A DNA stretch of 64,000 bases. Origin: Desulfomonile tiedjei (GTDB taxonomy: Bacteria > Desulfobacterota > Desulfomonilia > Desulfomonilales > Desulfomonilaceae). The notes below the pieces were generated by a model. The model ran no database searches, was not told where the DNA came from, and saw only the letters and a list, made by a program, of their open reading frames with translations. Position numbers and translations under genes: made by a program. The first letter of the stretch is position 1. Each line of letters opens with the position of its first letter. Positions 50,541-60,576 of the stretch are shown here, one piece after another. The stretch spans positions 372,001-436,000 of the forward strand of contig JACRDF010000047.1 in assembly GCA_016212925.1 (NCBI GenBank), given 5' to 3'.

Positions 50541-53312
50541 CTATCCCGCGACCCTCACCGCATTGAGGAGCCCCTTCAGTTCCGATTCCTTTCCGAGATG
50601 CACCCGGATGATTCGCCGGCCTTTGTTTTTCAATGCCTCGTAGTCGCCGATAGATTGAGCGGACTTTAGCACGGAGAATGAATAAGGCTCTCCGGGAATA
50701 GGAACGTCCTCTTCGTCCTCTGATGTGACCAATATGTACACCCCTTTGTCCGGCCCTCCTTTGTGAATCTGGCCTGTGGAATGCAGATATCGTGGGCCGA
50801 AGCCCAAAGTCGTGGCAACCTTGAACTTGTCTCTAAACTCCTCCCTCACGGCTTGGAGGATGTCAATGTTTTCGGTCCTCGGCCGGATAAAAGCATTGAT
50901 CGCCACATAGTCCGCCGGTTTGATGGACGCTACAAATTTTCCCAGGGCCGAGGTCAAACCAGGATCTCCGACCGCAACCTTCTCGCCGTCGGGTATTTTG
51001 TTCTCCTTCTTGTACGCTTCAAGCAGCCTCTTGGTGATATCTTTAGATTCCTGGACGTTCGGCTCGTCGAAAGGGTTTACCTTGAGAATCGCGCCGGCAA
51101 CAGCCGTGGCAAATTCCCACCTGAACATCTCCCGGCCGATATCGTAAGCCGAGTGTAATCGCTGGGTTACTACCGGCTGCCCTGATTTCTCCAGCGCGGA
51201 AATATGCTCGTCATAGGAAGTGTCACCATCCAGCCGCGAGTATACGAAAAGGCGATCATGGCCGTAAGCATCGGGATGACCGACCGGTTCTCCGGCTACC
51301 GGAATGACACCTCTGCCTTCCTTGCCCGTGCTTTCGGCCACGAGCTGCTCCAGCCAGGTGCCGAAGCCACTCAATGCAGGGGAGATGATGAGCGTCAATT
51401 TGTCTTTGTCCGCCAGTGCAAGCTCCCCCATTATAACCCCCAACCAGGTGCCGGGGCTTTCCAGCGAAGGGACCTCCGGGCCGGAGGCCTCTACTGCCTG
51501 AGCGGCCCTCATCAAGAAACGATCCAATTCCATCCCGATGAGAGCAGCGGGCACCAAGCCGAAATAGGACAAAGCACTGAACCTTCCCCCTATATTTGGA
51601 GGGTTGAGAAAGACCCTCCGGAATCCGTGTTCGGATGCCATCTTGCCAAGGCCTGTTCCGGGATCCGTGATTGCGATGAAGCTCTTACCCGCGTCAGGTC
51701 CCAAGGCCTGCTCCATCCTTGCACGAAAGTACTTGTACAAGGACATCACCTCTATGGTGCCGCCCGATTTGCTGGACACGATAAAGAGGGTCCGTTTGAG
51801 ATCCAGGTTGCGGTCCACATCCAGAATTGTGCCAGGGACCGTTGTATCGAGCACCTTTAGATCGAGATATCCGTCAGCAGCGCCAAAGCAATCGGCAAAC
51901 ACTTCGGAAGCTAAACTGCTGCCTCCCATTCCGAGGAGAACCGCGGTGGTGAACCCGGATGACCTTATCTCGTCAGCAAAGTCCTTGAGGCGCTGCTTCT
52001 CGCCTATCATAGTCTCGACCGCCTGGAGCCAGCCGAGCCTCTGACCGATCGCGCTCCGAACATCAGGATCCCCGGCCCACAGGGCTGTGTCGCCGGTCCA
52101 AAGACTCTCAGTGGTCTTGTCCGCGTCGAGTCTCGCGAGCGTTGCGTCCACCCGGGGCTGAAGCGCACCCAGCGAAGCCGATCGGTGGCCCCAGCCGCGT
52201 AGCAGCCGGGTTCTCTTTTTTTCAATCTCCTTGAGAAGCATGTCGTAGGAATCCGCAAACGCTTTGACTCCGTTTTCAAGGAGTTGATCCATGATTTCGC
52301 CGATGTTGATGCCCATTGCCTCCAGTTGTCCAAAGACCTCACGAGCCTCATCCACACCTTCTTCGATGCGAACAGCGGGTGTTCCGTGGTCCTTGTACGC
52401 CTCCAGGGTGACATGCGGCATGGTGTTGACAGTGTCCTGCCCGATCAGAGGGTCCACATAATAGGTGTCAGGGTACGAAGGATTCTTGGTGCTGGTGCTT
52501 GCCCAAAGGACCCTCTGGGGCCTCGCGCCGCGACTCTTCAGGGAGGCAAAACGCTCTCCGTAGAAAATCTCCTTAAACAGCGCATAAGCCATCTTGGCGT
52601 TAGCGATGGCTGCTTTCCCCACTAATTCTGAAGCCAGACTCTTGAAGTTGGGATCGGTTATCTCCTCCAGCCTTTCGTCAACCATGGAGTCCACCCGGCT
52701 GACAAAGAACGACGCCACAGAAGCGATTTGGCCGGGGTTGCCTCCTGAAGCCACCCACTCTTCCATGCCCTCCACATAGGCCATGGCTGCATTGAGATAT
52801 TGTTCAAGGGAGAAGATCAGAGTGATGTTGATATTGATGCCGGATGCGATTAGATCCTTGACTGCCAGCAGCCCTTGAGGTGTGGCCGGGACCTTGATCA
52901 TAAGGTTTTTTCTGTTCACCAGCTCGAATAGGCGCCTCACCTGCTCCAAAGTTCCCGCCGTGTCGTAGGCAAGTCGTGGAGAGACTTCCAGGCTCACATA
53001 GCCGTCCATGCCTGAGGTTTCGTCGTAAACTCCCTTTAGCAGGTCCGCGGCCTCACGGATGTCTTCTATAGCCAAGCTCTCGTAAATGGCCTCTACATCT
53101 CTGCCCTGGTCCACCAAGACGTGCAAATCATTGTCGTAGGTCTTTTCGCTGGAAATCGCTTTTTGGAATATGGTCGGGTTGGAAGTTACCCCTCGGACTC
53201 CGTCCTCATGCACAAGCCTACCCAGCATGCCTGACCGCAACAATTCGCGGCCGAGGTTGTCATACCAAACAGATTGTCCAAGGAAACTCAGCTCTACCAA
53301 TGGATTGGTCAT
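50541..53312 (-). CDS. Bifunctional transaldolase / phosphoglucose isomerase
   Basis: 923 residues. Residues ~1-365 are transaldolase (VRGVTSNPTIFQKAIS, KVPATPQGLLAVKDL with the Schiff-base Lys, ASTSTKNPSYPDTYYVDPLIG). After a linker (~370-450), a phosphoglucose isomerase domain (VLLGMGGSSLASEVF, FIVSSKSGGTIEVMS with the substrate-binding Ser/Thr, GRFSALSYFGLVPA) runs to the end. Fused enzymes of this kind join the pentose-phosphate pathway and glycolysis. Start ATG 53312 is right for the family; the frame to 53402 has an unsupported extension. Confidence 0.95.
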   Translation of the reverse strand: MTNPLVELSFLGQSVWYDNLGRELLRSGMLGRLVHEDGVRGVTSNPTIFQKAISSEKTYDNDLHVLVDQGRDVEAIYESLAIEDIREAADLLKGVYDETSGMDGYVSLEVSPRLAYDTAGTLEQVRRLFELVNRKNLMIKVPATPQGLLAVKDLIASGININITLIFSLEQYLNAAMAYVEGMEEWVASGGNPGQIASVASFFVSRVDSMVDERLEEITDPNFKSLASELVGKAAIANAKMAYALFKEIFYGERFASLKSRGARPQRVLWASTSTKNPSYPDTYYVDPLIGQDTVNTMPHVTLEAYKDHGTPAVRIEEGVDEAREVFGQLEAMGINIGEIMDQLLENGVKAFADSYDMLLKEIEKKRTRLLRGWGHRSASLGALQPRVDATLARLDADKTTESLWTGDTALWAGDPDVRSAIGQRLGWLQAVETMIGEKQRLKDFADEIRSSGFTTAVLLGMGGSSLASEVFADCFGAADGYLDLKVLDTTVPGTILDVDRNLDLKRTLFIVSSKSGGTIEVMSLYKYFRARMEQALGPDAGKSFIAITDPGTGLGKMASEHGFRRVFLNPPNIGGRFSALSYFGLVPAALIGMELDRFLMRAAQAVEASGPEVPSLESPGTWLGVIMGELALADKDKLTLIISPALSGFGTWLEQLVAESTGKEGRGVIPVAGEPVGHPDAYGHDRLFVYSRLDGDTSYDEHISALEKSGQPVVTQRLHSAYDIGREMFRWEFATAVAGAILKVNPFDEPNVQESKDITKRLLEAYKKENKIPDGEKVAVGDPGLTSALGKFVASIKPADYVAINAFIRPRTENIDILQAVREEFRDKFKVATTLGFGPRYLHSTGQIHKGGPDKGVYILVTSEDEEDVPIPGEPYSFSVLKSAQSIGDYEALKNKGRRIIRVHLGKESELKGLLNAVRVAG

Positions 53313-53445
53313 CAAAAGCCCCCGCGTGGTGCTGCTTACCTTCAGATTGGACTTGACATAAAGGATGCAAGTGACTAACAATGAGCATGCTCGATCATAC
53401 ACGAATCGAGAGGCATCGACAACGGAGATGCACGCCGGTGTTGAA

Positions 53446-53613
53446 ATGGACCTGAAGGAATACTTGGAGATTCAACGGCGCGAAATAGAGCGCCACAAAT
53501 GGATCGAGTCGGAGAAAGCAGGCAGAGACCTCGGAATGGACGCGGCCATTGATTGGATCTTGAAGTACGCGGACGTATTCAGCGACAATCTCGGCAAGCA
53601 ATCGGAATCTTGA
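53446..53613 (+). CDS. Small helical protein, conserved-looking, unknown
   Basis: 55 residues, almost entirely helical and charged (MDLKEYLEIQRREIERHKWIESEKAGRDLG ...), with a Trp-containing C-terminal part (AIDWILKYADVF). GGTG lies 6 bases before ATG 53446; ATG 53428 directly after CGGAG is an alternative. Its style (IERHKWIESEKAGRDLG) resembles short conserved proteins I have seen in sulfate reducers, without a known function. It starts 134 bases from tal-pgi on the opposite strand. Confidence 0.6.
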   Translation: MDLKEYLEIQRREIERHKWIESEKAGRDLGMDAAIDWILKYADVFSDNLGKQSES

Positions 53614-53788
53614 GTTAACTGCACTTAGACTCCCTTCCTCCTCTTGTCCCGAGCGGCAGACGCTAAAGGTTTATGCCGCGCAGCACCTGTCTATAATCCC
53701 CATCAATTTCCATAGATTTGGTTCCTCCGCGCTACTGCCCTTATCCAAAGTGCTTTCCCCTTGGACGGCCTGGTTTTCTCTCGAATCT

Positions 53789-54601
53789 CTACTTGATCAT
53801 CAGGAAATAAATCAAAGGGGCGATAGCCAACCGGTACCACGCGTACGGTGCTAAAGACCAACGCTGCACGAGACTGATGAAAGTCTTCACGGCCAGAGTG
53901 GCAGAAACAAAGGAGACAACGAAGCCCACCGCGAAAAAGCCCAGATCGGAGAACGCCAGCAAATGCCATTCCTTGAAAAGATCGTACGAAGTAGCTGCGA
54001 TCATGATGGGTACAGCGGCCACAAAGGAGTATTCCGCCGCCACTTTTCTGTCGAGGCCCGAAAATAAACCGCCAATAATTGAGGACGCGGACCGGGACAT
54101 CCCCGGCCATAAGGCAAGACACTGGAACAAACCCACAGCCAGCGCTTGCTTGTACGTCAGCCCGTCGAGATCCTTGACGCCGGAGTCAGGTTTGAACTTC
54201 TCCGCGAGAAGTATCCCGATTCCCCCTACGCCCAGCGCCCAAGCCACGGTCATCGGAGAAAACAGATAGGTCTTAATCATTCGATGAGCCAGAAATCCGG
54301 CTATCAGTGCGGGAAGTGTGGTTATGGCGAGGAGCGCCAGGCCCTTCCAGCCGGCAAAGCCGTGTTCCACTCTGCTATTCTCGCCATTGAATGGAATGAG
54401 TGCTGTGAACCTGTTCCAATACAGGACTACCACGGCAAGAATCGCCCCCAACTGTATGAACACCTCAAAGGCCGATGCCTTTTGGCCCGAAAAATTCAGC
54501 AAATTTCCTGCCACAATCAGATGGCCGGTAGACGAAACAGGCAAGTACTCAGTCAGCCCCTCGACTATTCCTAGTACGCCTGCGACCCAAAGATCACTCA
54601 T
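53789..54601 (-). CDS. uppP: Undecaprenyl-diphosphatase (bacitracin resistance type)
   Basis: 270-residue inner-membrane enzyme recycling undecaprenyl pyrophosphate for peptidoglycan and LPS. Catalytic motifs: EGLTEYLPVSSTGHLIV at the N-terminus and PGMSRSASSIIGGL (PGxSRS) at about 163, with ALIAGFLAHR between them; about eight transmembrane helices. ATG 54601 follows AGAGGAT. Stands alone. A GC-rich hairpin lies upstream of it, 3' of the FKBP gene. Confidence 0.95.
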   Translation of the reverse strand: MSDLWVAGVLGIVEGLTEYLPVSSTGHLIVAGNLLNFSGQKASAFEVFIQLGAILAVVVLYWNRFTALIPFNGENSRVEHGFAGWKGLALLAITTLPALIAGFLAHRMIKTYLFSPMTVAWALGVGGIGILLAEKFKPDSGVKDLDGLTYKQALAVGLFQCLALWPGMSRSASSIIGGLFSGLDRKVAAEYSFVAAVPIMIAATSYDLFKEWHLLAFSDLGFFAVGFVVSFVSATLAVKTFISLVQRWSLAPYAWYRLAIAPLIYFLMIK

Positions 54602-54696
54602 CAAGAATCCTCTGGTTCAAAACCGCTGCCAAAAGCGGCTCCGTAAAGATTGCTGTCAACGACCACGATGGGCAGCGAGCGGCCGAACGCCCGCGT

Positions 54697-54720
54697 GGGG
54701 GCACGGTACGCCGTGCCCCC
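54697..54720. terminator. GC-rich hairpin between the FKBP gene and uppP
   Basis: GGGGGCACGG-TACG-CCGTGCCCCC, a perfect 10-bp stem with a four-base loop, 65 bases after the FKBP stop codon (minus strand). It could end FKBP transcription; no T-run follows, so a Rho-independent role is unproven. Confidence 0.5.
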
Positions 54721-54785
54721 GGCGGCTCTAATTCGCAACACGTTTGACTGGATCTCGATGCCTCAGCATGCAGACGACGCGTCCC

Positions 54786-55205
54786 TCACTTGGCCTCGAT
54801 CAACTCCACATCAAAGATGAGGGTGGCGTTGGGAGGTATTACTCCTCCTGCGCCCTGTGCGCCGTAACCCAATTGCGGGGGAATGGTCAATTTCGCGCGG
54901 CTACCGACTTTAAGGAGCCCTATTCCTTCATCCCATCCTCGGATGACCCGGCCCGCGCCCAACGGGAAACTGAACGGCTCGTTGCGGTCCCTGGAACTGT
55001 CGAACTTCTTCCCGTCTTCCAGGGTCCCGGTGTAATGCACTACTACGGTTTGCCCGCTTTTGGGCACCGGACCGTTGCCCTCTTTAAGGACCTCCACCTT
55101 CAAACCCGAGGGGGTGGTGAAGGCTTGAGCCGCGTGACTAACCGTCGTGGCCAATAAAAAAAGACATCCCGAGAATAGAGCCATTGAAAGTAAGCTTATT
55201 TTCAA
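54786..55205 (-). CDS. Exported FKBP-type peptidyl-prolyl isomerase
   Basis: 139 residues: signal peptide ([20 protein letters not shown]) then a complete FKBP domain ([73 protein letters not shown]). It accelerates proline isomerisation during folding in the periplasm. TTG 55205 is 6 bases after AGGAG; the adjacent GTG at 55208 is nearer. Single-gene unit, followed by a hairpin. Confidence 0.92.
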   Translation of the reverse strand: MKISLLSMALFSGCLFLLATTVSHAAQAFTTPSGLKVEVLKEGNGPVPKSGQTVVVHYTGTLEDGKKFDSSRDRNEPFSFPLGAGRVIRGWDEGIGLLKVGSRAKLTIPPQLGYGAQGAGGVIPPNATLIFDVELIEAK

Positions 55206-55411
55206 CACAAACTCCTTTTCTGAATTGAATTCGATCTTTGCCTCTTATCAGGCGTTTTTCAGCATGTCCAGGCAATTTTGCCCTCATTGGGCAGGACCCA
55301 AAAGGTTCCGAGCAACATACGCTTGTTACAACCGAGCAATATCACATCGTGGAAGGGAACGTTCAAACGTAGACCTCGCGTAATGCTTGTCAGAGCCGGA
55401 TTTGATAACGG

Positions 55412-55699
55412 CTAAGAAGATTTCTTTTTCGGCTTGGTTTTTGATGGGGCTTGGCGGGACTTGGAGGTATCCCATTCGCCGGAAATGGATGGGTCTATGC
55501 CCTCCTGTGCCATCCGAGCCATTTCACCGATGTTTATCGTTTGCGTGTCTCCGACAGTGAGGCCCGGGGTGTCTTTTTCATGCTGGCCGACAGTCTCCCC
55601 GCAATGGGGACAGGTCTCCTTCCCCGACTCCAATTGTGCCGTCGTCAATTTCAAACGTTTCCCACAAGAACACGTCCAAATCTTCATATTCTCGTTCAT
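55412..55699 (-). CDS. Small zinc-ribbon protein, unknown function
   Basis: 95 residues with WTCSCGKRLKL and CPHCGETVG, a four-cysteine zinc ribbon in the first 40 residues, then a Ser/Thr/Lys-rich tail (KTKPKKKSS) that ends basic. The central region INIGEMARMAQEGIDPS could be a short helix. The start may be ATG 55699 or 55687. No known family; may bind nucleic acid or a protein partner. Upstream of FKBP on the same strand. Confidence 0.6.
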   Translation of the reverse strand: MNENMKIWTCSCGKRLKLTTAQLESGKETCPHCGETVGQHEKDTPGLTVGDTQTINIGEMARMAQEGIDPSISGEWDTSKSRQAPSKTKPKKKSS

Positions 55700-55817
55700 T
55701 TTGCCGCCCGCTGCCTTCGGAGGTCGTCCCGGCAAAGGGAATGCCTCCCATTATCGTTCAAATATCCTAAGCCATTTCCAACCAATGTGACACACCTTAA
55801 TAATCTAGGCCCGCGGC

Positions 55818-57284
55818 TCAAAACAGGGTAGGGAATGTCACTCTCCCAGGTGACTGCGAGGACAGGAGGCATTCCATGGCCTTCTTTACTCCTTTATCGT
55901 CTTCGAGTTCAGCTAGCTTCAACAGGTCCACCCGTTGTTTGCCCATCCCTTCCGCGGTGACCTCTTCCATGATGTCGGGTTCGAGGCCCTTACCTTCTAT
56001 ATCACGACCGTCGGGCGTGTAATAGTGTGCCGTGGTCAGCCGGAGGGCAGACCCGTTCCGTAGAGGGTACACCGCCTGAACTGAAGCCTTGCCGAAGCTT
56101 TTCTCTCCGACCACCCGGACATCCGGCCGACCCTGGAGCGCGCCGGCCAAGATCTCCGAAGCACTTGCCGTGCCTTTGTTAATCAGGACAACAATCGGCA
56201 CTCGAGGAGAATTAGTCTTGGGGCTGGCTGCAAATTCTCGATTCAGCTGCCGGTTGCGGCCTCGGATAGAGGTTATGGTTCCTGAAGGCAAGAACTGGTC
56301 AGCCACGTCGATGGCCTCGTCGAAAAGACCCCCTGGATTGTCGCGAAGGTCAAGGATGAGACCTTTCGGGTTTTCCTTGCCGCGAACCGACATACGGCTC
56401 AAAACCTTTCTGACCTCATCAGCGGTGTCTTGTTGAAAGTTAACGATTCTCAAGTATCCTATGCCTGAGCCAAGATTCAGATATCGAACCGGAGGAATGT
56501 GAATCACCTGGCGGCGAATCCGCACGCGACGGATTGCTCCGGATCGACCGTCCCGAACTGCGACCGACATGACCGATCCGGCGGGCCCTCGGACTTTGCG
56601 CAAGACTTCCAATAAAGGCAGCCCGTGGAGCTGTTGGCCGTCGATCTCGACAATGGTATCCCCGGCCTGTATGCCTGCCTTGAACGCGGGAGATCCTTCA
56701 AATGGAGAAATTACCACATAATCCCCGTCTTTGGTGGTAACCACCATGCCCACTCCGCCGAATTTCCCGGAAGTCCCTATAGACAGTTCCTTGAGCATAC
56801 CCGCGTCCAGCAGCCCCGAGTTGGGGTCCAGGCCTGGCAGCAAGGCATTCAGCACCATCCTGAAAACTTGGTCTTTGGGAATGCGGCAGCGGACCGCCAC
56901 CCCCTGAACAAATGCCATGAGACAATCCCGCGGGTTGCGGTCACAGTCGCCGGGGAGCACAATTCCGTCCGCGCAAGGAGGCGGCAGAGTCAGTGTTAGC
57001 CTTGCAAGAGGACCGAGAAAGATTTCGTCGTCGGACAATTCCTCAACATAATTCTCTTTGACCAGTCGAATCGTATCTTCAAAGAATTGTGGAGCGCTGC
57101 CGTGAGAGGAACCACCTCTCGTAGCCCCCTGTTGGGCATCAACACGTTGCGCGACCGTAAAATCACTCAGGAGTAAAGGTCCGGCTCTGTGCCCTGACGG
57201 CTGGCGGCCTACTGTATCCGCGGCCGCCGGCAAGCAGAGCGTCAGCAAAAACAGCAGCCAGATTGAGCGATAATAACGAGGCAA
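55818..57284 (-). CDS. Carboxy-terminal processing protease (S41 family)
   Basis: 488-residue periplasmic serine protease with signal peptide (YRSIWLLFLLTLCLPAAAD), a PDZ domain at about 175-260 (GVGMVVTTKDGDYVV ... GIQAGDTIVEIDG) and an S41 catalytic domain with RDNPGGLFDEAI, the nucleophile in GTASASEIL and the catalytic lysine in GEKSFGKASVQ. It trims C-termini of envelope proteins. The N-terminal insert (~30-130), with cysteines in PPPCADGIVLPGDCDRNPRDC, is longer than in E. coli Prc or CtpA-type proteins. TTG start is probable. Confidence 0.92.
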   Translation of the reverse strand: MPRYYRSIWLLFLLTLCLPAAADTVGRQPSGHRAGPLLLSDFTVAQRVDAQQGATRGGSSHGSAPQFFEDTIRLVKENYVEELSDDEIFLGPLARLTLTLPPPCADGIVLPGDCDRNPRDCLMAFVQGVAVRCRIPKDQVFRMVLNALLPGLDPNSGLLDAGMLKELSIGTSGKFGGVGMVVTTKDGDYVVISPFEGSPAFKAGIQAGDTIVEIDGQQLHGLPLLEVLRKVRGPAGSVMSVAVRDGRSGAIRRVRIRRQVIHIPPVRYLNLGSGIGYLRIVNFQQDTADEVRKVLSRMSVRGKENPKGLILDLRDNPGGLFDEAIDVADQFLPSGTITSIRGRNRQLNREFAASPKTNSPRVPIVVLINKGTASASEILAGALQGRPDVRVVGEKSFGKASVQAVYPLRNGSALRLTTAHYYTPDGRDIEGKGLEPDIMEEVTAEGMGKQRVDLLKLAELEDDKGVKKAMECLLSSQSPGRVTFPTLF

Positions 57285-57363
57285 ATGCTTTTCCAGTCTT
57301 TCAAGTCAGGTACATGCGGTCGTCAATGAGCAACTCATCGGATTAGTCGTCTCGGCGACCACG

Positions 57364-57825
57364 TCAACGACTTGAATCCTGAGAAGAACGCACCGTGAGG
57401 ACAGGGCAAGTTGCCTTCCTCACAACATTTTCCGCAGTGCTTCCCATGATCAAGTGCTTGATTCCGGTCCATCCGTGGGTACCCATTACAATTAATTGCA
57501 TTTTCTCTTCTCGGGCGAAACGGACGATTTCGGAAGCAGGGATGCCGACCCTGGAATACGTTCTGACTGATTTGAGTCCTCGGCGGCATTCCGCGCCAAT
57601 GAGTTCAAGTGCCTTGTCAACAGACTTCTGAATGCCTTCGAGGGCTGATCGTATGTCCAGCGGCACTTCTTCCTCCAAAGATGGATACCCTATCTGGGAG
57701 GAATTAATCACGTGGAGGATCGCCAACTCCGAGGCAAAGGCCTGGGCGTAATCCACCGCGCACTGGCGAGCGGCCGTGGAATTCTCTGAGAAATCAGTGC
57801 TGAACAATATCTTTTTGGGCACCAT
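57364..57825 (-). CDS. Universal stress protein
   Basis: 153-residue UspA-fold protein: KKILFSTDFSENS opens the domain, and GTHGWTGIKHLIMGSTAENVV carries the G-x2-G-x9-G-S/T ATP-binding motif. Cytoplasmic dimer, induced by starvation or stress in many bacteria; role unspecific. ATG 57825 follows GAGG by 9 bases; the longer frame at 57870 is unsupported. Lies upstream of the carboxy-terminal protease on the same strand. Confidence 0.9.
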   Translation of the reverse strand: MVPKKILFSTDFSENSTAARQCAVDYAQAFASELAILHVINSSQIGYPSLEEEVPLDIRSALEGIQKSVDKALELIGAECRRGLKSVRTYSRVGIPASEIVRFAREEKMQLIVMGTHGWTGIKHLIMGSTAENVVRKATCPVLTVRSSQDSSR

Positions 57826-58041
57826 GTTCAACGACCTCATCCCTGGAGAGTTTTTTCCACTCCCGGACATCCTCTTTTATCAAATTAGAGCCTCTTGCCA
57901 AAGAGATCAAGCAAAGAACCCCCGTACATACGCGGCAGCCCAATTCCTCTGCTATAATTGCCTGGTGCTAATTTACCGGAGAAAATTGCCGCGAGCAATT
58001 CGCTGCGTTAGTGTGCAACTTGAGCCAAGCGTGAAATAACA

Positions 58042-59490
58042 ATGACTCAATCCGATCCTGCAAAGAGCCTTCTATCAAAGGTCCGGGCCACCATTCGGCA
58101 ATACCGAATGATCGAACCGGGTGGGGGGGTTGTCGTAGGCGTATCCGGTGGGCCGGATTCCATTGCTCTGATCAATATCCTCAACGCTCTGAAATCTGAA
58201 ACGGGATTCCGGATTGTCGCCGCGCACATGGACCACGGGCTCCGGGAGGATTCGTGGAAGGACGCAGAATTTGTGCGGGAAATGTGCGACAAAATGGACA
58301 TTCCCATCGAGGTGGTCGCACAAGATGTCCGCGCGATGGCCGCCAATGAAGGGGTGAGCATTGAAGAGGCCGGTCGCCGCTGCCGTTACAAGTTCTTCGA
58401 AGATGTGAGGATTTCTTCCGGTGCGAATGTCATTGCCACGGCCCATCACATGGATGACGAATTAGAGACGTTCTTCTTGCGGATTTTCAGGGGATCGTCG
58501 CTTCGTGGCATGAAAGGCATCGCGCCTGTCAGAGGACAAATCGTTCGTCCCCTCATACGAGCGGAAAGGGCGGAAATAATCAGTTTTCTTGAAGCCCGGC
58601 ATCTTCCTTACCGAGTGGACCCAACGAATCTGGAGACTGAAACTGACCGCAACTTTATTAGGAATCGCTTATTCCCGGCGATCAGGGAACGGTTCTCCAA
58701 CTTCCGGGACCCACTCCGACGCACCTTGGCGATGCTGGCCCAAGAAGATGAATTCCTCGACGCTCAAGCGAAGAAACTCTGCTCAGAAGCTGTTTCGGGC
58801 AGCGAAGACAGCTTGGTATTAGACGTTGAAAAACTGCGCTCAGCTCCTAATGCCCTGACTGCAAGATCGGTTTTGCTCGCGCTGTATGATTCGTCCGGCC
58901 GCGACGAGCGTTGGAGCAGGTCGCACATTCAGGCTTTGATCAAGGCGCTCTACAGCGTCAACCCTTCAGCGCGTCTTGACCTACCCGGCGGCCTTGTCGC
59001 CAAGCGCGAATACCAAACGCTTAGAATCCTTCGCGAAAAACCTGGCACGATTCCGACAGCTCTCGACATGATTGTAACCGGTCCGGGGGAAGTGGAATTT
59101 GCCGAAACTGGTTTTACCTTGAGATTTCGATTACTGGAGGGCGACGGCAGGTTCCCGAAAGCACCTGGCGGCGAGGCTACAGCTTTTTTTGATGCCGACA
59201 AGGCAGCCTTTCCGCTGACTTTGCGGCCTTTCCGGCCTGGTGACAGGATCAAACCTTGGGGATTGGACGGAAGTCGAAAGCTCAAGAAGCTATTCATAGA
59301 CATGAAAGTACCGGCCGGCTTGAGACGAGTAATTCCCTTGCTGGTCAAAGAAGGAGAGATATTGTGGGTGCCGGGGATTCGACGCGGTCAGGCCGCGGCC
59401 GTGACGCCTGAGACCCGCCGCATCCTGGAAGTCACGCTTGCGAGAGGCCTGGACGAATTGACGGATGTCGGATTCACGCGTTCGGATTAA
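58042..59490 (+). CDS. tilS: tRNA(Ile)-lysidine synthase
   Basis: 482-residue enzyme that adds lysine to C34 of tRNA-Ile(CAU), an essential decoding step. The PP-loop motif GVSGGPDSIAL, AAHMDHGLREDSWKDAEFV, and ATAHHMDDELETFFLRIFRG are visible; a C-terminal TilS domain (LRPFRPGDRIKPWGL) follows. ATG without a strong ribosome site. Its terminator region after the stop has only a weak ACAAGG/CCTTGT stem; the next gene starts 195 bases on after an AT-rich stretch. Confidence 0.95.
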   Translation: MTQSDPAKSLLSKVRATIRQYRMIEPGGGVVVGVSGGPDSIALINILNALKSETGFRIVAAHMDHGLREDSWKDAEFVREMCDKMDIPIEVVAQDVRAMAANEGVSIEEAGRRCRYKFFEDVRISSGANVIATAHHMDDELETFFLRIFRGSSLRGMKGIAPVRGQIVRPLIRAERAEIISFLEARHLPYRVDPTNLETETDRNFIRNRLFPAIRERFSNFRDPLRRTLAMLAQEDEFLDAQAKKLCSEAVSGSEDSLVLDVEKLRSAPNALTARSVLLALYDSSGRDERWSRSHIQALIKALYSVNPSARLDLPGGLVAKREYQTLRILREKPGTIPTALDMIVTGPGEVEFAETGFTLRFRLLEGDGRFPKAPGGEATAFFDADKAAFPLTLRPFRPGDRIKPWGLDGSRKLKKLFIDMKVPAGLRRVIPLLVKEGEILWVPGIRRGQAAAVTPETRRILEVTLARGLDELTDVGFTRSD

Positions 59491-59685
59491 TGACAAGGTT
59501 TTGCCCCTTGTGGAAGAGAAAGATGTGGGCCGCAAGTTCCTATTACATTATCAAGTATTATCGAAATTTCCTATTTGATTAATTGATCAAAATTATGTAA
59601 TAAAATATTATCTCGCATGTTTGATTCGAGAGACCTCCGCAAAAACCTCTTGCGTGTCACAGTAAAGCCCAACCGGAGTTAATCC

Positions 59686-60507
59686 TTGACCTATTCCCCC
59701 AAGCTGGCGTTATGCAATTTCTTTCCCGATACAAAAATCCTCAAGCAGTTTGCGCTCGAACACGGATTTCAAGGCATTGACTGGACGTTTAACAGGGAAA
59801 ACCTTCCGCGCACGAGGGTGGAAGAGTTGAGGCTGGCGAAAAACATTTCCACCCTGCATCCGCTTGAAGTGCGATACCACCTCTTCTTTACCGATACGGA
59901 CCTCGGAGACGTTGACGCGCACAAAGCCAAGAATGCCGCAAGGCTCCTGCATCACGCTTGTCGGCTAATTTCGCGGTTGCGCGGCCGGCGCATAACCGTC
60001 CACGTAGGTCTGGGCAGGGATTCTTCTTCCGGCCTCTGCTGGCAAACAACCGTTGAAGGCCTGGCGGACCTGACAAGATTCGCAGCCGGCATGGGCATAC
60101 GCGTCTGTCTCGAAAACCTAGTGCGAGGCTGGACCAGCCGCCCTGCGCTCTTTGAAAAGATCCTCGTGAAAAGCGGTTGCTGCGCGACTCTGGATATTGG
60201 TCATGCTCGATGCAGCGCGTCAGTGCGGAACGGGTCTTACCGAATAGAAGATTTTGTGCTCGCGCATCCGGATCGTTTCCTGAACGCGCACATTTACCAC
60301 GAGGAAACCATGCAAGGGCATCAGCCGCCGGTGACATCGGCGGACATCGAAGATCGCCTGCGCCTGTTGTCGCGGCTTCCATTTTGCGACTGGTGGGTGC
60401 TGGAACTCAGGGAAGAAAAGGCCCTCTTGCAGACCCTGCGGGCAGTGCGGGAATTCCTCCAAACGGAAGCACGCTCAATTGCGACTTCCCGGGCCGCGCG
60501 TTATTAG
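59686..60507 (+). CDS. Sugar phosphate isomerase/epimerase-like TIM-barrel protein
   Basis: 273 residues of the AP-endonuclease-2/xylose-isomerase-like fold: RITVHVGLGRDS, RVCLENLVRGW (metal-binding Glu), LDIGHARCS (Asp/His) and VLELREEKALLQT (terminal Glu). The substrate is unknown; the family includes isomerases, epimerases and endonucleases. Starts at TTG 59686 with GGAG 8 bases upstream. The 195-base leader is strikingly AT-rich with TTGATTAATTGATCAA, which may be a promoter/operator. Confidence 0.75.
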   Translation: MTYSPKLALCNFFPDTKILKQFALEHGFQGIDWTFNRENLPRTRVEELRLAKNISTLHPLEVRYHLFFTDTDLGDVDAHKAKNAARLLHHACRLISRLRGRRITVHVGLGRDSSSGLCWQTTVEGLADLTRFAAGMGIRVCLENLVRGWTSRPALFEKILVKSGCCATLDIGHARCSASVRNGSYRIEDFVLAHPDRFLNAHIYHEETMQGHQPPVTSADIEDRLRLLSRLPFCDWWVLELREEKALLQTLRAVREFLQTEARSIATSRAARY

Positions 60508-60576
60508 GAGCTTTTAAGAGTTCACAACGTGCAAGAATTCTCGGAATTTCCCGGTATGCTAAAGGAATCCGCCTTT